Below are positions 1 to 6,855 of a stretch of 47,710 nt of DNA, piece after piece. The stretch spans positions 1-47,710 of the forward strand of contig CAJOLS010000001.1 of the NCBI GenBank assembly GCA_905235535.1. The letters are read 5' to 3'. This DNA comes from an uncultured Bacteroidales bacterium. Its GTDB lineage: Bacteria > Bacteroidota > Bacteroidia > Bacteroidales > UBA932. Each line of letters opens with the position of its first letter. Position 1 is the first letter of the stretch. The notes beneath the pieces are model-generated. The model saw nothing but the letters and a program-made list of their open reading frames with translations. It was not told the DNA's origin and did no database searches. The translations under genes were made by a program, and so were the position numbers.

Positions 1-94
1 AAAAAGGAGTAAGTACGAAGAGCCGTGTGACGGGAGACTGTCAAGCACGGTTCCGAGAGAAGGGAGGGGTGAAATTCCCCTCCACTTACTCGAC
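1..94 (+). mobile_element. 3' end of a group II intron (domains V and VI)
   Basis: Positions 20-53 fold as a 34-nt domain V: GAGCCGTG (20-27) pairs with CACGGTTC (46-53), and GACGG (29-33) pairs with CTGTC (38-42) under a GAGA tetraloop. The AGC triad lies at 21-23. Domain VI follows: CGAG (54-57) pairs with CTCG (89-92), GGAGGGG (63-69) pairs with CCCCTCC (77-83), and an unpaired A near 88 is a plausible branch point. The intron would end at AC, position 94. Only the 3' part is in the window, so the class and the intron-encoded protein cannot be seen. The next gene starts 8 nt later, so the intron sits in that gene's leader. Confidence 0.85.
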
Positions 95-101
95 AAAAAT
101 T

Positions 102-1028
102 ATGAAAATAGTATTTTTGGATGCTATATCTATGGGAGATGCTTCCTTGGAAGAGATGGCTGCCCTGGGAGAATTGGTCTGTTATCCTTCTTCTACGGCA
201 CAGCAGGCCCGCGAGCGGGTGAAGGATGCCGATGTGGCCTGCCTCAATAAAATCATTGTGAACCAGGAATTCCTGGATGCCGCCCCCAAGCTCAAGCTCA
301 TCTGTGAAGCCGGAACAGGCATCAACAACATAGATGTGGCCCTGTGTGAAAAAAGGGGAGTGATTGTACGCAATGTGACGGCCTATTCCACCGATTCCGT
401 GGCCCAGACGGCCTGGATGCATATTTTGAACCTTGCGGGCCAGGCCTTTCATTATCAGGATTTTGTGCAGTCCGGAGATTACAGCAAGAATCCCGTTCAC
501 GTGGATTACCGCCATCCCTTCATAGAACTGGCCGGGAAAACGCTGGGGATTGTGGGCATGGGCGCCATCGGCCAGAAAGTGGCTTCCATTGCCAGGGCTT
601 TTGGCATGGAAGTGATTTATTTTTCCTCCTCCGGCACCGGCCATTGCAAGGATTATCCCTGCGTGGGCCTGGAAGAGCTGCTCCGGCGTTCGGACGTCAT
701 TTCCATCCACGCCCCTTATAATGAGCGCACGGCCGGGCTCATCGGCTACGAACAGTTCCGGCAAATGAAATCCTCGGCGTACCTTGTTAACACCGGCAGG
801 GGAGGCATAGCAGTAGAGGCCGATCTGGCCCGTGCCCTGGACGAAGGCCTCATTGCCGGCGCCGCCATAGACGTCTATGTCAAAGAACCGCTGCCGCAGG
901 ACAGCCCCCTGATGCATCTGGTGCATCCGGAGCGTCTGCTGTTCAGCCCCCACATTGCCTGGTATTCCCGGGAAGCCCGGGCTCGCCTGGCGCATGAAAT
1001 GGCAGAAAACATCAAGAGGGGCTGGTAA
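102..1028 (+). CDS. D-2-hydroxyacid dehydrogenase (NAD-dependent, glycerate/phosphoglycerate dehydrogenase-like)
   Basis: A 308-residue protein of the D-isomer-specific 2-hydroxyacid dehydrogenase family, which interconverts 2-oxoacids and D-2-hydroxyacids with NAD(H) in the cytosol. A Rossmann GxGxxG motif (GIVGMGAIG) lies at about residues 148-156. The expected catalytic Arg (NTGRGG, about 231), Glu (VKEP, about 260) and His (SPHIAW, about 283) are all present. The start at 102 is chosen because the longer frame from 27 runs through the group II intron's domains V and VI. Length and motif spacing match the family, but substrate choice (glycerate, hydroxypyruvate, lactate) cannot be read from sequence. 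Its transcription may depend on intron splicing or on a promoter inside the intron. Confidence 0.88.
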   Translation: MKIVFLDAISMGDASLEEMAALGELVCYPSSTAQQARERVKDADVACLNKIIVNQEFLDAAPKLKLICEAGTGINNIDVALCEKRGVIVRNVTAYSTDSVAQTAWMHILNLAGQAFHYQDFVQSGDYSKNPVHVDYRHPFIELAGKTLGIVGMGAIGQKVASIARAFGMEVIYFSSSGTGHCKDYPCVGLEELLRRSDVISIHAPYNERTAGLIGYEQFRQMKSSAYLVNTGRGGIAVEADLARALDEGLIAGAAIDVYVKEPLPQDSPLMHLVHPERLLFSPHIAWYSREARARLAHEMAENIKRGW

Positions 1029-1060
1029 GGCCCCTCTTTCTGCTCAATATTATATGTTTG

Positions 1061-1753
1061 TTAGTCTTTCCGGACACGGATGCTGGCAACTCCTGTCTTG
1101 CTCTTGTCAATCCGCGGGCAGTCCAGTTCCAAAGCGTCAATGTCTCCGGCACCGCTTACGTGCATTTTGGCATAGCCGGCCTTGCCGCCAATCTCCATGT
1201 CTCCGGCTCCATTGATGCTGATGGAGAGGTCTTCCACATCAATGTGTTTGGCCTCCACATCCCCTGCACCGTTGATGGTGAAAGAAAGGGAAGGGACTTG
1301 GATGTAATCCAGTTCCATGTCCGCGCTTCCATTGACTTCAATGGATACATCCTTGTCGGAGGTATAGGATTTCAGCTTGGCATCGGCCGCTCCGTTGATG
1401 GCCAGGCTTTCCATTTCGGGCACATAGACATATACGTTGAAGGTGTTGGCCGAAAGTTGGACAGGGTTTCCGTCTTTCTTGGTTTCCAGGATAAGAGCGC
1501 CGTTTTCTACGCGATAATCCAGGTACTGGAACACTTCTTCATTGGCTTCCACCTTTACGGAGCAGGTGCCTTTCTGGATAATTTCCAAATCGGCCGATCC
1601 GTTCACGACCACCTGGCTGAAAGGACCCAGGTCCATTTCCTCGGTCTTCACATTGCCCTTGCAGACGATGCGGTTTCCCAAATTCAGATTCACAGAATAG
1701 ATGCAGCTGGTGGCAAGGGCCAGCGTGCAAAGGGCAAGCAACATTTTTTTCAT
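1061..1753 (-). CDS. DUF2807 (head GIN domain) cell-envelope lipoprotein
   Basis: About 230 residues. The N-terminus is a lipoprotein signal peptide with a lipobox-like LATSC, so the mature protein is probably anchored through Cys. The rest is a right-handed beta-repeat of the DUF2807 'putative auto-transporter adhesin, head GIN domain' type, with repeated NGSAD/NGAGD turns (for example VNGSADLE, INGAADAK, VNGSADME, INGAGDVE, INGAGDME, VSGAGDID). It is the last gene of the minus-strand ABC/GntR module, with its start next to the GntR stop codon. An alternative start 9 nt upstream (1762) is equally possible. The function of the family is unproven; coupling to an envelope-stress ABC module is inference from position. 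Confidence 0.8.
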   Translation of the reverse strand: MKKMLLALCTLALATSCIYSVNLNLGNRIVCKGNVKTEEMDLGPFSQVVVNGSADLEIIQKGTCSVKVEANEEVFQYLDYRVENGALILETKKDGNPVQLSANTFNVYVYVPEMESLAINGAADAKLKSYTSDKDVSIEVNGSADMELDYIQVPSLSFTINGAGDVEAKHIDVEDLSISINGAGDMEIGGKAGYAKMHVSGAGDIDALELDCPRIDKSKTGVASIRVRKD

Positions 1754-1763
1754 ATCGTTCATT

Positions 1764-2099
1764 CTAATTGAAAATCTTGGCATCTACGCCCAGCAGTTCC
1801 ATCTTTCTCTTGATGGCAGGGACCTCCCTTTCCAGGAAATCGGCCCTCTGGGCTTCTAAAATATTATCGCGGGCATCGGGGAAAACAAAGTATCCTATTC
1901 CGCGTTTGTTGTAAATGATTCCATCGGCGGTTAGCTTCTCGTAAACGCGCATGACTGTGTTGGGGTTTACTCCAATCTGGACGCCGTACTCGCGGACCGA
2001 CGGAATTCTGTCATCGGCCTTCAGGGCACCGGACAGGATGTTCTCGCAGAACACGTCCGCTATCTGGAGGTAGATGGGTTTTTCTCCGTGAAAGTCCAT
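1764..2099 (-). CDS. GntR-family transcriptional regulator, YtrA subfamily
   Basis: A 111-residue regulator with an N-terminal winged HTH (PIYLQIADVF..., SVREYGVQIGVNPNTVMRVYEKL at about residues 34-56) and a short C-terminal helical tail. This is the size and layout of the YtrA subfamily, which lacks a large effector domain. Members usually repress an adjacent ABC transporter operon and respond to cell-wall-acting compounds. Here it is co-directional with and downstream of an ABC ATPase and permease. A palindrome of the right form lies in the promoter of the first gene (3756-3777). The inducer is unknown. Confidence 0.88.
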   Translation of the reverse strand: MDFHGEKPIYLQIADVFCENILSGALKADDRIPSVREYGVQIGVNPNTVMRVYEKLTADGIIYNKRGIGYFVFPDARDNILEAQRADFLEREVPAIKRKMELLGVDAKIFN

Positions 2100-2103
2100 A
2101 ATT

Positions 2104-2908
2104 CTAATGCTTTAAGGTTTTGATTCTGTAGAAGATACCGCCGGAAAGGGCCACAGTCAATAAGCCACCCAGAATGTTTGTCCATATAAGGGCCTGGCGA
2201 ATGACCACTTCCGCCTCCTCCACATCTTCGATCTCGATGGAATAGTTGATTCCCAAGAAGGCGGCCAGTGAAGACCATACAATGCTGATTCCGAAGACAA
2301 GCAGGATGGCCCAGAGGATTTTGTTGCGCTTGAAGCAGATTCCGCAAAGGAATAGAGATAATTCACGCAGTGCGAAACAAGCATCGGCAAAACGAAAACG
2401 CCCAGGTTCCAGGTGGTGTTGTACTCCGCGTTGGTTTCTATCAACGCCTCGTTTATATTCTTGACAAACTGGGTGGAAGAAGTCAGAAGAACTTTCCCGT
2501 AGGTGGGGTCGGCCAGGCTCAGAATACCGTCAACCGCAGCATAGGTGCAGAGGAAGGCCACGGGAATCACAAGGAGGGTGATGATGATCATGGACAGCCA
2601 TTTAAGGCCGATGCCGGAATCATGAGCCAGGCGGCCCCTTTTCTCCGGTCAGTCAAATAGCCGTAGGTACGCGCTTGATACAATTGCAGGGCCATGGCGG
2701 AGAGAATGAAAACAATCATGCGTCCCCTGAAGCCGGGAGCCTGCCAGACATGGTTGAAGGTGGCGTTGAAAGCAATGCCGATAATGTAGAAGATGAGACC
2801 CGCCAGGCCAATCACGATGGCGGCTTTCATGTGGTTGCGCCACATCTGGGTGAAATCATATTTGAAATAGGTCCAGAAACGGGAGCCGTTGAATACTTCA
2901 CTTTTCAT
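2104..2908 (-). pseudogene. ABC-2 type transporter permease, broken by two frameshifts
   Basis: Membrane partner of the upstream ABC ATPase, split over three frames. Segment 1 (2908 to about 2600) starts MKSEVFNGSRFW and contains two membrane helices (AAIVIGLAGLIFYIIGIAF, MIVFILSAMALQLY). Near 2600 the frame breaks after PASAL, and the protein continues as WLSMIIITLLVIPVAFL in a second frame (to about 2355). Near 2355 it breaks again after CVNYL and continues as FLCGICFKRNKILWAILL in a third frame, ending at TAG 2104-2106 with a final helix. Adding one base at each break would restore one reading frame. No single ORF gives a working permease. Sequencing or assembly error is an alternative to true decay. 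Confidence 0.8.
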
Positions 2909-2921
2909 AAGGCAATTCGAA

Positions 2922-3746
2922 TTAAGCAAATAAGGCTTTGATGACATCTTTGTGGCTATGCACGGCGTTGAAGAGGGCTTCCAGGTTCACCTTGGACTCT
3001 TCCCCGGAGGTATTGGGATATACCTGGATGGCACCGGAAGGCGTATTTTCCAGATAGAGGGCTTCTGGATGAAGCTGGGAACCATAGTCGAAGAAAAGCT
3101 TCTGAGTAATGGTCTGCAGGCTGGCGTTCAGAAGCACGTCTTTTTTGTCCAGGATGATGATGGGGTCTATGATTTCTTCCAAATCCCTCACCTGATGGGT
3201 GGAAATGACAATAGCGCTTTCGTCGGAAGTGTATTTCATGATGGCCTTGCGGAACTGGCTCTTGGAGGGAATATCCAGGCCGTTGGTGGGTTCGTCCATG
3301 AAATAGTGGCGGGCGTTGCAAGCGAGGGCAAAGGCAATCCACGTCTTCTTAAGCTGACCGGAGCTCATGGAATCCATGCGCTGGGTGGCATCTACCTCAA
3401 ACTCCTGGAGCAGGGTGAGGTACTTGTTAAAGTCGAACTGGGGCCAGTGGACTCCCGTTTCCTTGCCAAAGTCCAGGGCCTTGCAGGGCATGGGACTCAC
3501 CTCGTCGGGAAGGTAGAACTGCTCTGCGAGCAGGGAAGGCTGACGGTCGAAGGGAGCACGGCCGTCGGTGATGATGGAGCCGGTCTGGGGTTTCTTGAGC
3601 CCGCAAAGAAGTGTGAGGAGCGTGGTCTTACCCACACCGTTCTCTCCCAGGAGGCCGTAGATATTGCCTCCTTTGAGTTCCATGTTGATGTTTTTGAGCA
3701 CACCCTTGGACCCGTAACTGAAGGATAAGTCTTTGACAGTAATCAT
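2922..3746 (-). CDS. ABC transporter ATP-binding protein
   Basis: A 274-residue nucleotide-binding subunit. Visible motifs are Walker A (GENGVGKTT, about residues 35-43), the signature MSSGQLKK, Walker B (YFMDEPTNGLD) and the H-loop His (VISTHQV). The start at MITVKDLSF (3746) is chosen because the upstream extension of the frame runs through a MITE copy and the promoter. The permease begins 14 nt downstream, followed by a YtrA-type GntR repressor, so this is an antimicrobial-peptide or cell-wall-stress type ABC module. Because the permease is frameshifted, the ATPase may lack a partner. A TAnnTTTG box and a palindromic operator lie directly upstream. Confidence 0.92.
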   Translation of the reverse strand: MITVKDLSFSYGSKGVLKNINMELKGGNIYGLLGENGVGKTTLLTLLCGLKKPQTGSIITDGRAPFDRQPSLLAEQFYLPDEVSPMPCKALDFGKETGVHWPQFDFNKYLTLLQEFEVDATQRMDSMSSGQLKKTWIAFALACNARHYFMDEPTNGLDIPSKSQFRKAIMKYTSDESAIVISTHQVRDLEEIIDPIIILDKKDVLLNASLQTITQKLFFDYGSQLHPEALYLENTPSGAIQVYPNTSGEESKVNLEALFNAVHSHKDVIKALFA

Positions 3747-3755
3747 ATCTTTATA

Positions 3756-3777
3756 GTGTATTAGTTCATTAGTACAC
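3756..3777. promoter_or_regulatory. Candidate GntR (YtrA-type) operator
   Basis: A 22-bp near-palindrome: outer arms GTGTA (3756-3760) and TACAC (3773-3777), with inner TTAG and ATTAG-type half sites around the centre. It lies between the ABC ATPase start and its -7 box. This position and the GTGTA...TACAC form suit autoregulation by the YtrA-type regulator of the same operon. Confidence 0.6.
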
Positions 3778-3779
3778 CG

Positions 3780-3787
3780 CAAATGTA
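3780..3787 (-). promoter_or_regulatory. Bacteroidota-type promoter of the ABC/GntR operon
   Basis: On the minus strand the box reads TACATTTG (TAnnTTTG), with a TTTG box about 19 bp further upstream. The transcription start would fall inside or next to the palindrome at 3756-3777, so a bound repressor would block it. Confidence 0.6.
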
Positions 3788-3816
3788 AGAAGATTTTTTC
3801 AATTTCCAAATATTTA

Positions 3817-3975
3817 GAGTCTGTTTTGAAATGATTCAATAAATTCTTTATGTTTTTTTGGTAAATTTTCCTCAAAAATTTTCACCCATAGGAACCCTAT
3901 GGCCAAAAATTTTCAAGAAAAATTTCCACAAAAATAAACTATAAATAAAAATATCAATCATTTCAAAACAGACTC
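3817..3975 (+). mobile_element. MITE copy 1 (159 bp, 3-bp TTA duplication)
   Basis: Terminal inverted repeats start GAGTCTGTTTTGAAATGATT and end with the complement. The interior is AT-rich and forms a second inverted repeat (ttttcacccatagg against cctatggccaaaa), so the whole unit folds as one long hairpin. TTA flanks both ends (3814-3816 and 3976-3978). There is no coding capacity. It fills most of the gap between the ABC operon promoter and the AraC-type gene. Confidence 0.88.
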
Positions 3976-4013
3976 TTAATGGAAATTTTCAAAAAAAGTA
4001 TTTCCCGGGGAAA

Positions 4014-4436
4014 TTAATTGAGTTTTCTCCACTGGTCCGGCGTCATGCCGGTGTGCGCCTTGAAGTGGTTGGCGAAGTTGCTGCGGTCTGAAAAACCCAC
4101 GCGGCGGCCGATGGTGGAAAGGGGAGTGCCCGGTTCTGCTTTGATCTGTTCCATGGCGTCCTGGATGCGAAGGGCCGTGCGCCAGGTGCGGAAGTCTTTT
4201 CCATCGGCCGAGAAATACCTATATAATATAGGATAGGTGGTGCCGATGCTTTGCGCCGTTTCTATGAGGGAGCGCTGGGGGAGCCGATACCCCTTGTTTT
4301 TTACCCATTCCTCCAGGCGGGCCTCCAGACGGGCCCTGGCAATGGGGGACAGGGTTTGAGAAGCAAGAGCCTGCTCTCCTGAAGGGAACAGGCTCTTGAA
4401 TAAAGCTTTGAAAGATTTCTTACCAGCCCAGGACAT
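4014..4436 (-). CDS. AraC-type C-terminal DNA-binding domain protein
   Basis: About 140 residues. The C-terminal half is an AraC/XylS HTH pair: LSTIGRRVGFSDRSNFANHFKAHTGMTPDQWRK, quoted here only as the consensus-like helices GRRVGFSD and FKAHTGMTP. The upstream helix region (ETAQSIGTTYPILYRYF) resembles the first HTH. There is no ligand-binding domain. The best start, ATG at 4436, overlaps the end of the deoxyhypusine-synthase-like gene by 17 nt. A 10-bp perfect inverted repeat (4364-4398) lies inside the first codons and may be the upstream gene's terminator or an attenuator, so the true start is uncertain. The target genes are unknown. Confidence 0.7.
   Translation of the reverse strand: MSWAGKKSFKALFKSLFPSGEQALASQTLSPIARARLEARLEEWVKNKGYRLPQRSLIETAQSIGTTYPILYRYFSADGKDFRTWRTALRIQDAMEQIKAEPGTPLSTIGRRVGFSDRSNFANHFKAHTGMTPDQWRKLN
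4364..4398 (-). terminator. Perfect inverted repeat, possible terminator/attenuator
   Basis: CAAGAGCCTG (4364-4373) and CAGGCTCTTG (4389-4398) are perfect complements with a 15-nt loop. They lie 22 nt after the stop codon of the minus-strand deoxyhypusine-synthase-like gene and inside the start of the next frame. No long U tract follows, so termination would be inefficient. Confidence 0.4.
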
Positions 4437-5394
4437 AGGAGAAGATGAGCGGAGCCACAATGGTGGCGTCGGACTCTACGATGAACTTGGGCGTGTCGGG
4501 TGCCAGCTTGCCCCAGGTGATTTTCTCGTTGGGAACGGCACCGGAATAAGAACCGTAGGAGGTGGTGGAATCCGAAATCTGGCAGAAATAGGCCCAGAGC
4601 GGAGTGCCCGTCCAGCCCAGGTCCTGTTCCATCATGGGAACGCAGCAGATGGGAAAGTCACCGGCGGTGCCGCCACCAATCTGGAAGAAACCTACGCCGG
4701 CGCCCTGGCTGTTGCGCTTGTACCAGTCTACCAGGAACATCATCACTTCCACACCCTGGATAACCATGTGAGGGTCGTACTCTCCACGGATGACGTGGGC
4801 GGTGAAGATGTTACCGGTGGTGCAGTCTTCCCAGGCGGGGCAGATGATGGGAATATTCTTCTCACAGGCGGCCACCACCCAGCTGTCCTTGGGGTCGATC
4901 TCGTAGTACTGCTCCAGGACTCCGCTGCGGATCATCTGGTAGATGAACTCGTAGGGGAGGTATCTTTTGCCTTCGGCCTTGGCCTTGTCCCAAACCTCTA
5001 CCAGGTGCTTCTCCAGACGGCGGAAAGCCTCTTCCTCGGGGATGCAGGTGTCCGTTACACGGTTGTAGTGGTTGTCCAGGAGTTCCTGCTCCTGCTTGGG
5101 GGTGAGGTCACGGTATCCGGGAACCCTGTAATAGTGGCTGTGGGCCACCAGGTTCATGATGTCTTCCTCCAGGTTGTTGGCGCTGCAGCAGACGAAGGAA
5201 ATCTTGTCCTGGCGGATCATTTCTGCCAGGGAAAGGCCCAGTTCGGCGGTGGACATGGCACCGGCCATGGCCAGGAACATTTTGCCCCCTTTATTGAGGA
5301 GGTCTTCATAGGCCTTGGCGGCATCTACCAGAGAGGCCGCGTTGAAATGACGGTAATGATGGGTAATGAATTGAGAGATAGGTCCCTTTTCCAT
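4420..5394 (-). CDS. Deoxyhypusine synthase-like protein
   Basis: A 324-residue NAD-binding protein of the deoxyhypusine synthase fold. True deoxyhypusine synthase moves a butylamine group from spermidine to eIF5A. Bacteria lack eIF5A, and bacterial homologues act on small polyamine substrates or are uncharacterised. Family-like segments include AMAGAMSTAELG near residues 42-53, GGGTAGDFP at about 240 and the TWGK segment near 290, which aligns with the lysine region that forms the enzyme-substrate intermediate. Length fits the family. A divergent promoter region (5395-5510) separates it from the polyene-type operon, and an AraC-type gene overlaps its 3' end. Polyamine metabolism is inferred only from the family. 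Confidence 0.82.
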   Translation of the reverse strand: MEKGPISQFITHHYRHFNAASLVDAAKAYEDLLNKGGKMFLAMAGAMSTAELGLSLAEMIRQDKISFVCCSANNLEEDIMNLVAHSHYYRVPGYRDLTPKQEQELLDNHYNRVTDTCIPEEEAFRRLEKHLVEVWDKAKAEGKRYLPYEFIYQMIRSGVLEQYYEIDPKDSWVVAACEKNIPIICPAWEDCTTGNIFTAHVIRGEYDPHMVIQGVEVMMFLVDWYKRNSQGAGVGFFQIGGGTAGDFPICCVPMMEQDLGWTGTPLWAYFCQISDSTTSYGSYSGAVPNEKITWGKLAPDTPKFIVESDATIVAPLIFSYVLGW

Positions 5395-5418
5395 TTTAGT
5401 AACGATGCGTCCGATGGC

Positions 5419-5437
5419 GAAACCAGTCTTTGGTTTC
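5419..5437. promoter_or_regulatory. Short perfect inverted repeat in a divergent promoter region
   Basis: GAAACCA (5419-5425) and TGGTTTC (5431-5437) are perfect complements around a 5-nt loop. The repeat lies in the leader of the deoxyhypusine-synthase-like gene and could be a leader hairpin or a regulator site. Confidence 0.3.
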
Positions 5438-5456
5438 CAACCGTCAGATTGAACTG

Positions 5457-5464
5457 CAAAATTA
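5457..5464 (-). promoter_or_regulatory. TAnnTTTG promoter box for the deoxyhypusine synthase-like gene
   Basis: The minus strand reads TAATTTTG, matching the Bacteroidota -7 consensus, about 63 nt upstream of the start codon. It lies within 30 bp of the divergent box at 5486-5493. Confidence 0.5.
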
Positions 5465-5485
5465 GGAAAAAAAGACGAGAAACGC

Positions 5486-5493
5486 TATATTTG
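5486..5493 (+). promoter_or_regulatory. TAnnTTTG promoter box for the 17-gene polyene-type operon
   Basis: TATATTTG is a perfect match to the -7 consensus, ending 17 nt before the ATG of the methyltransferase. The leader would be only about a dozen nucleotides. No convincing -33 TTG at standard spacing was found. Confidence 0.55.
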
Positions 5494-5510
5494 CGAATTA
5501 TTTTGCACGT

Positions 5511-6602
5511 ATGAACCTTTTTTCGAGCATCGAGAAAGCATATACCCGCGAGCATCTGGGTGCTCGCGAGGCGCAGCGGCTGGCGGAATTCATCGCATTT
5601 GGTCCCATCGTTTTCCAGGTAAGCCGGCTCATGGTCAAGTTCGGAATCCTGGAGCGCCTGAGGGATGGCGCCATGACCCTCCCGCAGATTGCCCGGGCCG
5701 CCGGTATCAGCGAATATGCCGCCAAGGTGCTCATGGAGGCTTCCTTATCCATCGGCACGGTGATTATTGACCCTGAAAAAGACGAGTACCATCTCACCAA
5801 AGCGGGCTGGTTCCTCCTCACGGACCAGGCCACCCGTACCAACATGGATTTCAACAACGATGTCAATTACGAAGGTTTTTTCCATCTGGAAGAGGCTCTG
5901 AAGGAAGGTAAGCCGGCCGGGCTCCGGCATTTTGGCCCCTGGCCCACCATCTACGAAGGCCTTTCCTCCCTTCCCAAGCAGGTGCAGGACAGTTGGTTCG
6001 GCTTTGACCATTTTTATTCGGACCATTCCTTCGATGAGGCCCTTCCCATCGTTTTTGCCGGGAAACCCCGCCGCATCATGGACGTAGGCGGCAATACGGG
6101 CCGATTTTCCCAGCGGTGCGTCGCTTTCGACCCTGCCGTGGAAATGACCATCGTGGACCTTCCCCAGCAAATCGGCCTGATGAAAGAGGCGGTGAAAGGG
6201 GATCCCAATGCTTCTCGCATTCACGGGTATGGCACCAACCTGCTGGACCCCGGCAACGGGCTTCCGGATAATGTGCATCCGGACGTGATTTGGATGAGCC
6301 AGTTCCTGGACTGCTTCAGCGAAGCCCAGATTCTGAGTATCCTCCTTCGGGCGGCCAAGGCCATGGAAGCCAGTACCCGCCTCATGATTATGGAAACCTT
6401 CTGGGACCGCCAGAAATACGAACCGGCGGCCTTCTGCCTTACTTTAACCAGTCTGTATTTTACGGTAATGGCCAACGGCAATTCCAAGATGTACCATTCG
6501 GACGATTTTATCCGGCTCATCCGGGAAGCTGGTCTGGAAGTGGAAAGCATCCACGACGGACTGGGCCAGGGCCATAGTATTATAGTATGTATCAAGAAAT
6601 AA
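5511..6602 (+). CDS. SAM-dependent methyltransferase (O-methyltransferase type)
   Basis: A 363-residue class I methyltransferase with an N-terminal winged-helix dimerisation region (LPQIARAAGISEYAAKVLMEA) and a C-terminal SAM-binding domain. The glycine-rich motif I, IMDVGGNTGRF, lies at about residues 187-197. This layout is typical of small-molecule O-methyltransferases and of methyltransferases in Bacteroidota polyene clusters. It is the first gene of the operon, with an ACP 11 nt downstream. In related Bacteroidota loci a methyltransferase can be fused behind the MMPL-acyltransferase protein. Here that fusion has none, so this separate gene may fill the same role. A likely substrate is a hydroxyl on the aryl or polyene head group, which is inference. 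Confidence 0.82.
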   Translation: MNLFSSIEKAYTREHLGAREAQRLAEFIAFGPIVFQVSRLMVKFGILERLRDGAMTLPQIARAAGISEYAAKVLMEASLSIGTVIIDPEKDEYHLTKAGWFLLTDQATRTNMDFNNDVNYEGFFHLEEALKEGKPAGLRHFGPWPTIYEGLSSLPKQVQDSWFGFDHFYSDHSFDEALPIVFAGKPRRIMDVGGNTGRFSQRCVAFDPAVEMTIVDLPQQIGLMKEAVKGDPNASRIHGYGTNLLDPGNGLPDNVHPDVIWMSQFLDCFSEAQILSILLRAAKAMEASTRLMIMETFWDRQKYEPAAFCLTLTSLYFTVMANGNSKMYHSDDFIRLIREAGLEVESIHDGLGQGHSIIVCIKK

Positions 6603-6612
6603 TAGGAAAATT

Positions 6613-6855
6613 ATGACTATTGAGCAAATCAAGGAAAAAGTGACCACCTTTCTGGTGGAAGAATTGGAAATTGAAGAATCCAAAATCCAGGACCAGGCCC
6701 GTCTGAAAGAAGACCTGGGTATTGATTCCTTAGAAGTGGTGGACGTGGTTGTCATGGTGGAAGAAGCGTTTGGGCTCAAGATGAAGCCGGAAGATTTCAA
6801 GCAGATTCTGACCCTGGATCAGTTCTGCCAGTATATCCAGGAGAAACTTGCCTGA
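6613..6855 (+). CDS. Acyl carrier protein 1 of the polyene-type operon
   Basis: An 80-residue acidic four-helix carrier. The phosphopantetheine site is LGIDSLEVVD with the modified serine at residue 39. It carries the growing chain as a thioester between the ketosynthases and dehydratases encoded next to it. The following acyltransferase starts with TTG inside the last codons of this gene, so the two are translationally coupled. It is one of four ACPs in the window and one of two in this operon. Confidence 0.93.
   Translation: MTIEQIKEKVTTFLVEELEIEESKIQDQARLKEDLGIDSLEVVDVVVMVEEAFGLKMKPEDFKQILTLDQFCQYIQEKLA

Noticed and set aside
27..101. Upstream extension of the dehydrogenase frame
   Set aside because: It runs through domains V and VI of the group II intron; the family-like N-terminus starts at 102.
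3747..3875. N-terminal extension of the ABC ATPase
   Set aside because: It runs through the operator, promoter and MITE copy 1; typical ATPase sequence starts at MITVKDLSF.
4396..5514. Long plus-strand frame opposite the deoxyhypusine-synthase-like gene
   Set aside because: It mirrors the real minus-strand gene and has repetitive, low-complexity composition with no family features.
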